NCBI RefSeq assembly: GCF_025398735.1
Contig: NZ_CP104694.1
Span: 2,815,001-2,879,000, forward strand
Reading direction: 5' to 3'
Length of the DNA stretch: 64,000 bases
From: Tahibacter amnicola
GTDB taxonomy: Bacteria; Pseudomonadota; Gammaproteobacteria; Xanthomonadales; Rhodanobacteraceae
A model generated the notes under the pieces. That model saw only the letters and a program-made list of their open reading frames with translations. It searched no databases and was not told the DNA's origin. Numbering within the stretch: the first letter of the stretch is position 1; each line of letters begins with the position of its first letter. This document shows, in pieces, positions 61,865-64,000 of the stretch. The position numbers and the translations under genes are program-made.

Positions 61865-64000
61865 ATGCACATCGCGTACGGACGTCAGGCGCTTCGCGCC
61901 CTGGCGGCGCTCTTCTTGTGGGTATTGACCGCGGTTACCGTCAGCGCGCAGACAGGCGAACCGCCTGCCGGAGCGTCCTGCGTGGTGACGGCCGGCAACC
62001 GCAGCGCCCCCTGGCACCCGACGGCAGCTACACCGTCTTCGGAATCCCCGGCAATCTGGGCGCCATCCGCGCCCGTGCCACCTGCTCGGATGGCAGCATC
62101 GGCCAAAGCCGGGTCGGGTTCACCAATCCGTTCCAGCCGGACATCATCGAATTGGGCCCGATCACCTGGGGCCAGCTCGATCCGATACCGATCGCGGCGA
62201 CGCTCAGCGCGCCGGATCGCTTCCTGACCACGGGCGAGACCTCGCAGCTCACGATGACGGCGGTCGCGGCCGACGGATCGCAGGCCAATGTCACGGCGCG
62301 CAGCGCCGGTACCGTTTATGCCTTGTCCAACACCTTGCTGGCCTCGGTCACCGAGGACGGCCTGATCCGGGTATACCCGGTGTTTGCCGCCGGCTCGTCG
62401 GCGCGCCTGGTGGTTACCGCCACGACGGAAGGCGCGGTGTCTTCCACCTATATGTACATCCTCGGGCCGCGCGGCAGCCTGACCGGACGTGTACTCCGGG
62501 CTGACGGCACCACGCCGGTGATCGGCGCCCAGGTGTCGATCGTGCGTCTGCAGACGATGGACCAGGCCGGTACCGCCGTCACCGACACGCTCGGCCGTTT
62601 CCGCCTGGATGACGTCAGCGCGGGCAGCTTCCTGATTTCCGGCATCGATCCCGCCACCGGCGACCGCGCCATGGCGACGGCGCGGCTCGAAACCGAAGGG
62701 CAGGTGGTGGACGCCGACTTGCGCCTGCACGGCCAAGGCATCGTTCGCGTGACGGTGGTCGGTGCGACGGACGCGCCCGTGCCCAATGCGGAAGTCACGC
62801 TGACGACTCTCGGCGGGTTCCGCGAGGTACGCACCCTGGCGACCAACGCCGCCGGCGAAGCCAGTTTTGCCGGCATCGGCGCGGGACTCTTTACCGTTTC
62901 CACGCGTCAACAGAACACGCAGCTGGTGGGTACCGCCGTGGGAACCTTGGCCGTCGGCGAGACCTTGCCGATGACGCTGCGCCTGCAATCCATCGGCACT
63001 ATCCGCGGCGTCGCCTACGACGTCGACGGTCAGACGCTCAAGGCCGGTGTGCAGATTCGTCTTCTCAGTCGTGAGCGCGGCATCCTGACCCAGTCGGTCA
63101 CAACCGAGAGCGGCGCGTTTGAATTTGACACGCTGCCGATCCAGGACGGCCCTTTCACGCTCGACGCCTTTATCGATGGCCGTTTACGTGCCCGTGTTCC
63201 GGGCATCGTCATCGGCAATGCGAACGATGTGGTCACGCGCGATGTCGTGCTCAGCCCCGTCGGCGTGGTGCGCGGCCGCGTGCGCAATCCGCTCGGCGAG
63301 GGTTATGCGGGGGCACGCGTGACGATGCAGTCGCTGGTCGGGCTGCGATTGAGCTTCGATGCGCTGACCACCAGCGACGGCGTTTTCGTTCTGCCGGCCG
63401 TGCCGGTCGGCGAATTCGAGCTGACGGCTGTCACCGCCGATCTTCGCACCGGACGCGCCCAGGGGCGCGTTGCCACGGATGCGCAGGTGGTCGAGCGCGA
63501 CGTCACGATTGCCGACGACACGCTCGTCGGCACGGTATTCCAGCGCGACGGCGTGACGCCGGTCGGCGCCGGCGTTGCGGTGTATCTGGCTTCGCAGTCG
63601 CACGGCACGCAATACACCTACGTGGGCAGCACCATCAACGGCCTGCAGCGCACCGAAACGGATGCGCAAGGCCGGTTCGGATTCCCGGTCACGCGCGCCG
63701 ATCGCTATTACGTGCAGGCGGAGCAGAACCTCGACCGCGGCCGCACGGAAGCCATCGTGGTGAATCTGAATCCGAGCCAGCCGCTCGAGTCGCGCATCGT
63801 CTTCCTGGCCAAGGGAACGGTGTCGGGCACAGTCCGCAATCCAGGCGGTGTTCCGCAGGCGAATATTCCGGTGTCGGTCGCGACCCGGGGGCTTTCGACA
63901 ATACCTGGGCCACCACCACGGACGCGCAGGGCCGCTACTCCGTCAGTGGCGTGTTCGCCGGCGAGATCTCGGCGACCGCGCGTGACGACGTCACGCGTCT
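61865..64000 (+). CDS. Large secreted protein with repeated carboxypeptidase-regulatory-like domains, 5' part, two frame breaks
   Basis: Starts at ATG 61865 with a signal peptide (LRALAALFLWVLTAVTVSAQ). After the break at 62007-62011 the frame is open for 1,880 bp: DGSYTVFGIPGNLGAIRARATCSDGS, then GTVYALSNTLLASVTEDGLIRVYPVFAA, then several CarboxypepD_reg-type repeats (GSLTGRVLRADGTTPVIGAQVSIV, GTIRGVAYDVDGQTLKAGVQIRL, GVVRGRVRNPLGEGYAGARVTM, GTVSGTVRNPGGVPQANIPVSV). A second break lies in the G-run 63887-63891, after which NTWATTTDAQGRYSVSGV continues in another frame. Both are one-base losses in five-base runs, so the gene is either a pseudogene or the assembly has errors. It runs past 64000. 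Probable surface adhesin-like or structural protein. Confidence 0.82.

Overview
The window is high-GC DNA, most likely from a gammaproteobacterium of the order Xanthomonadales (Rhodanobacteraceae/Lysobacter-like). I infer this from the core-gene order kdsB, low-molecular-weight phosphatase, uvrC, pgsA, tRNA-Gly, tRNA-Cys, tRNA-Leu, from the protein families present and from abundant REP-type repeats. No marker gene proves the genus.

Positions 1-17,700 are an accessory, repeat-rich zone. It holds a TetR-type regulator with a doubled palindromic operator, an intact IS5-like element with CTAG flanks, unrelated single genes (DUF1456, methyltransferase, P-loop ATPase, pRiA4b ORF-3-like, zinc metalloprotease, Rap1a/Tai-type immunity protein), a truncated IS3 element and a REP-associated tyrosine transposase (RAYT). 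A roughly 35-70 bp repeat with the core GGTTGTCC occurs 21 times in the first 16.1 kb, always in the same orientation, and is not found as a repeat in the remaining 48 kb.

Positions 17,733-34,526, all on the minus strand, form the most unusual part: a candidate multiheme electron-transfer locus. In transcription order it encodes an FAD/NAD(P) oxidoreductase fused to two cyclic-nucleotide-binding domains and a four-cluster ferredoxin module; a zinc-ribbon membrane protein; a membrane protein with cytochrome b-like paired histidines; an FHA-membrane-decaheme protein; two ClpS-like proteins; a bacterial PH-domain membrane protein; a lipoprotein with two GlcG/HbpS domains; an outer-membrane beta-barrel; and a secreted ten-heme cytochrome with LVIVD repeats. 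The parts could carry electrons from NAD(P)H through the inner membrane and periplasm to the outer membrane. This is inference from domain content. The junctions between the distal genes are filled with about 280 bp structured repeats and REPIN-like inverted pairs, and one repeat has supplied the N-terminal coding end of the last cytochrome.

Positions 34,684-47,600 carry an acetyl-CoA hydrolase/transferase, a PilZ-like protein, a secreted beta-helix protein broken by an IS3-family element, a diguanylate cyclase, a BON-domain protein, a cation/proton antiporter and a Crp/Fnr regulator.

Positions 47,745-57,979 are core genome: ispG, a DUF4288 protein, rsmC and rsuA tightly packed, an EamA exporter, kdsB, a phosphatase, an NHL/thioredoxin protein, uvrC, pgsA and three tRNAs with a clear intrinsic terminator.

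Positions 58,248-64,000 are accessory again: small secreted or immunity-like proteins, then the start of a large secreted regulatory-domain repeat protein whose frame is broken twice at five-base homopolymers and which runs off the window.
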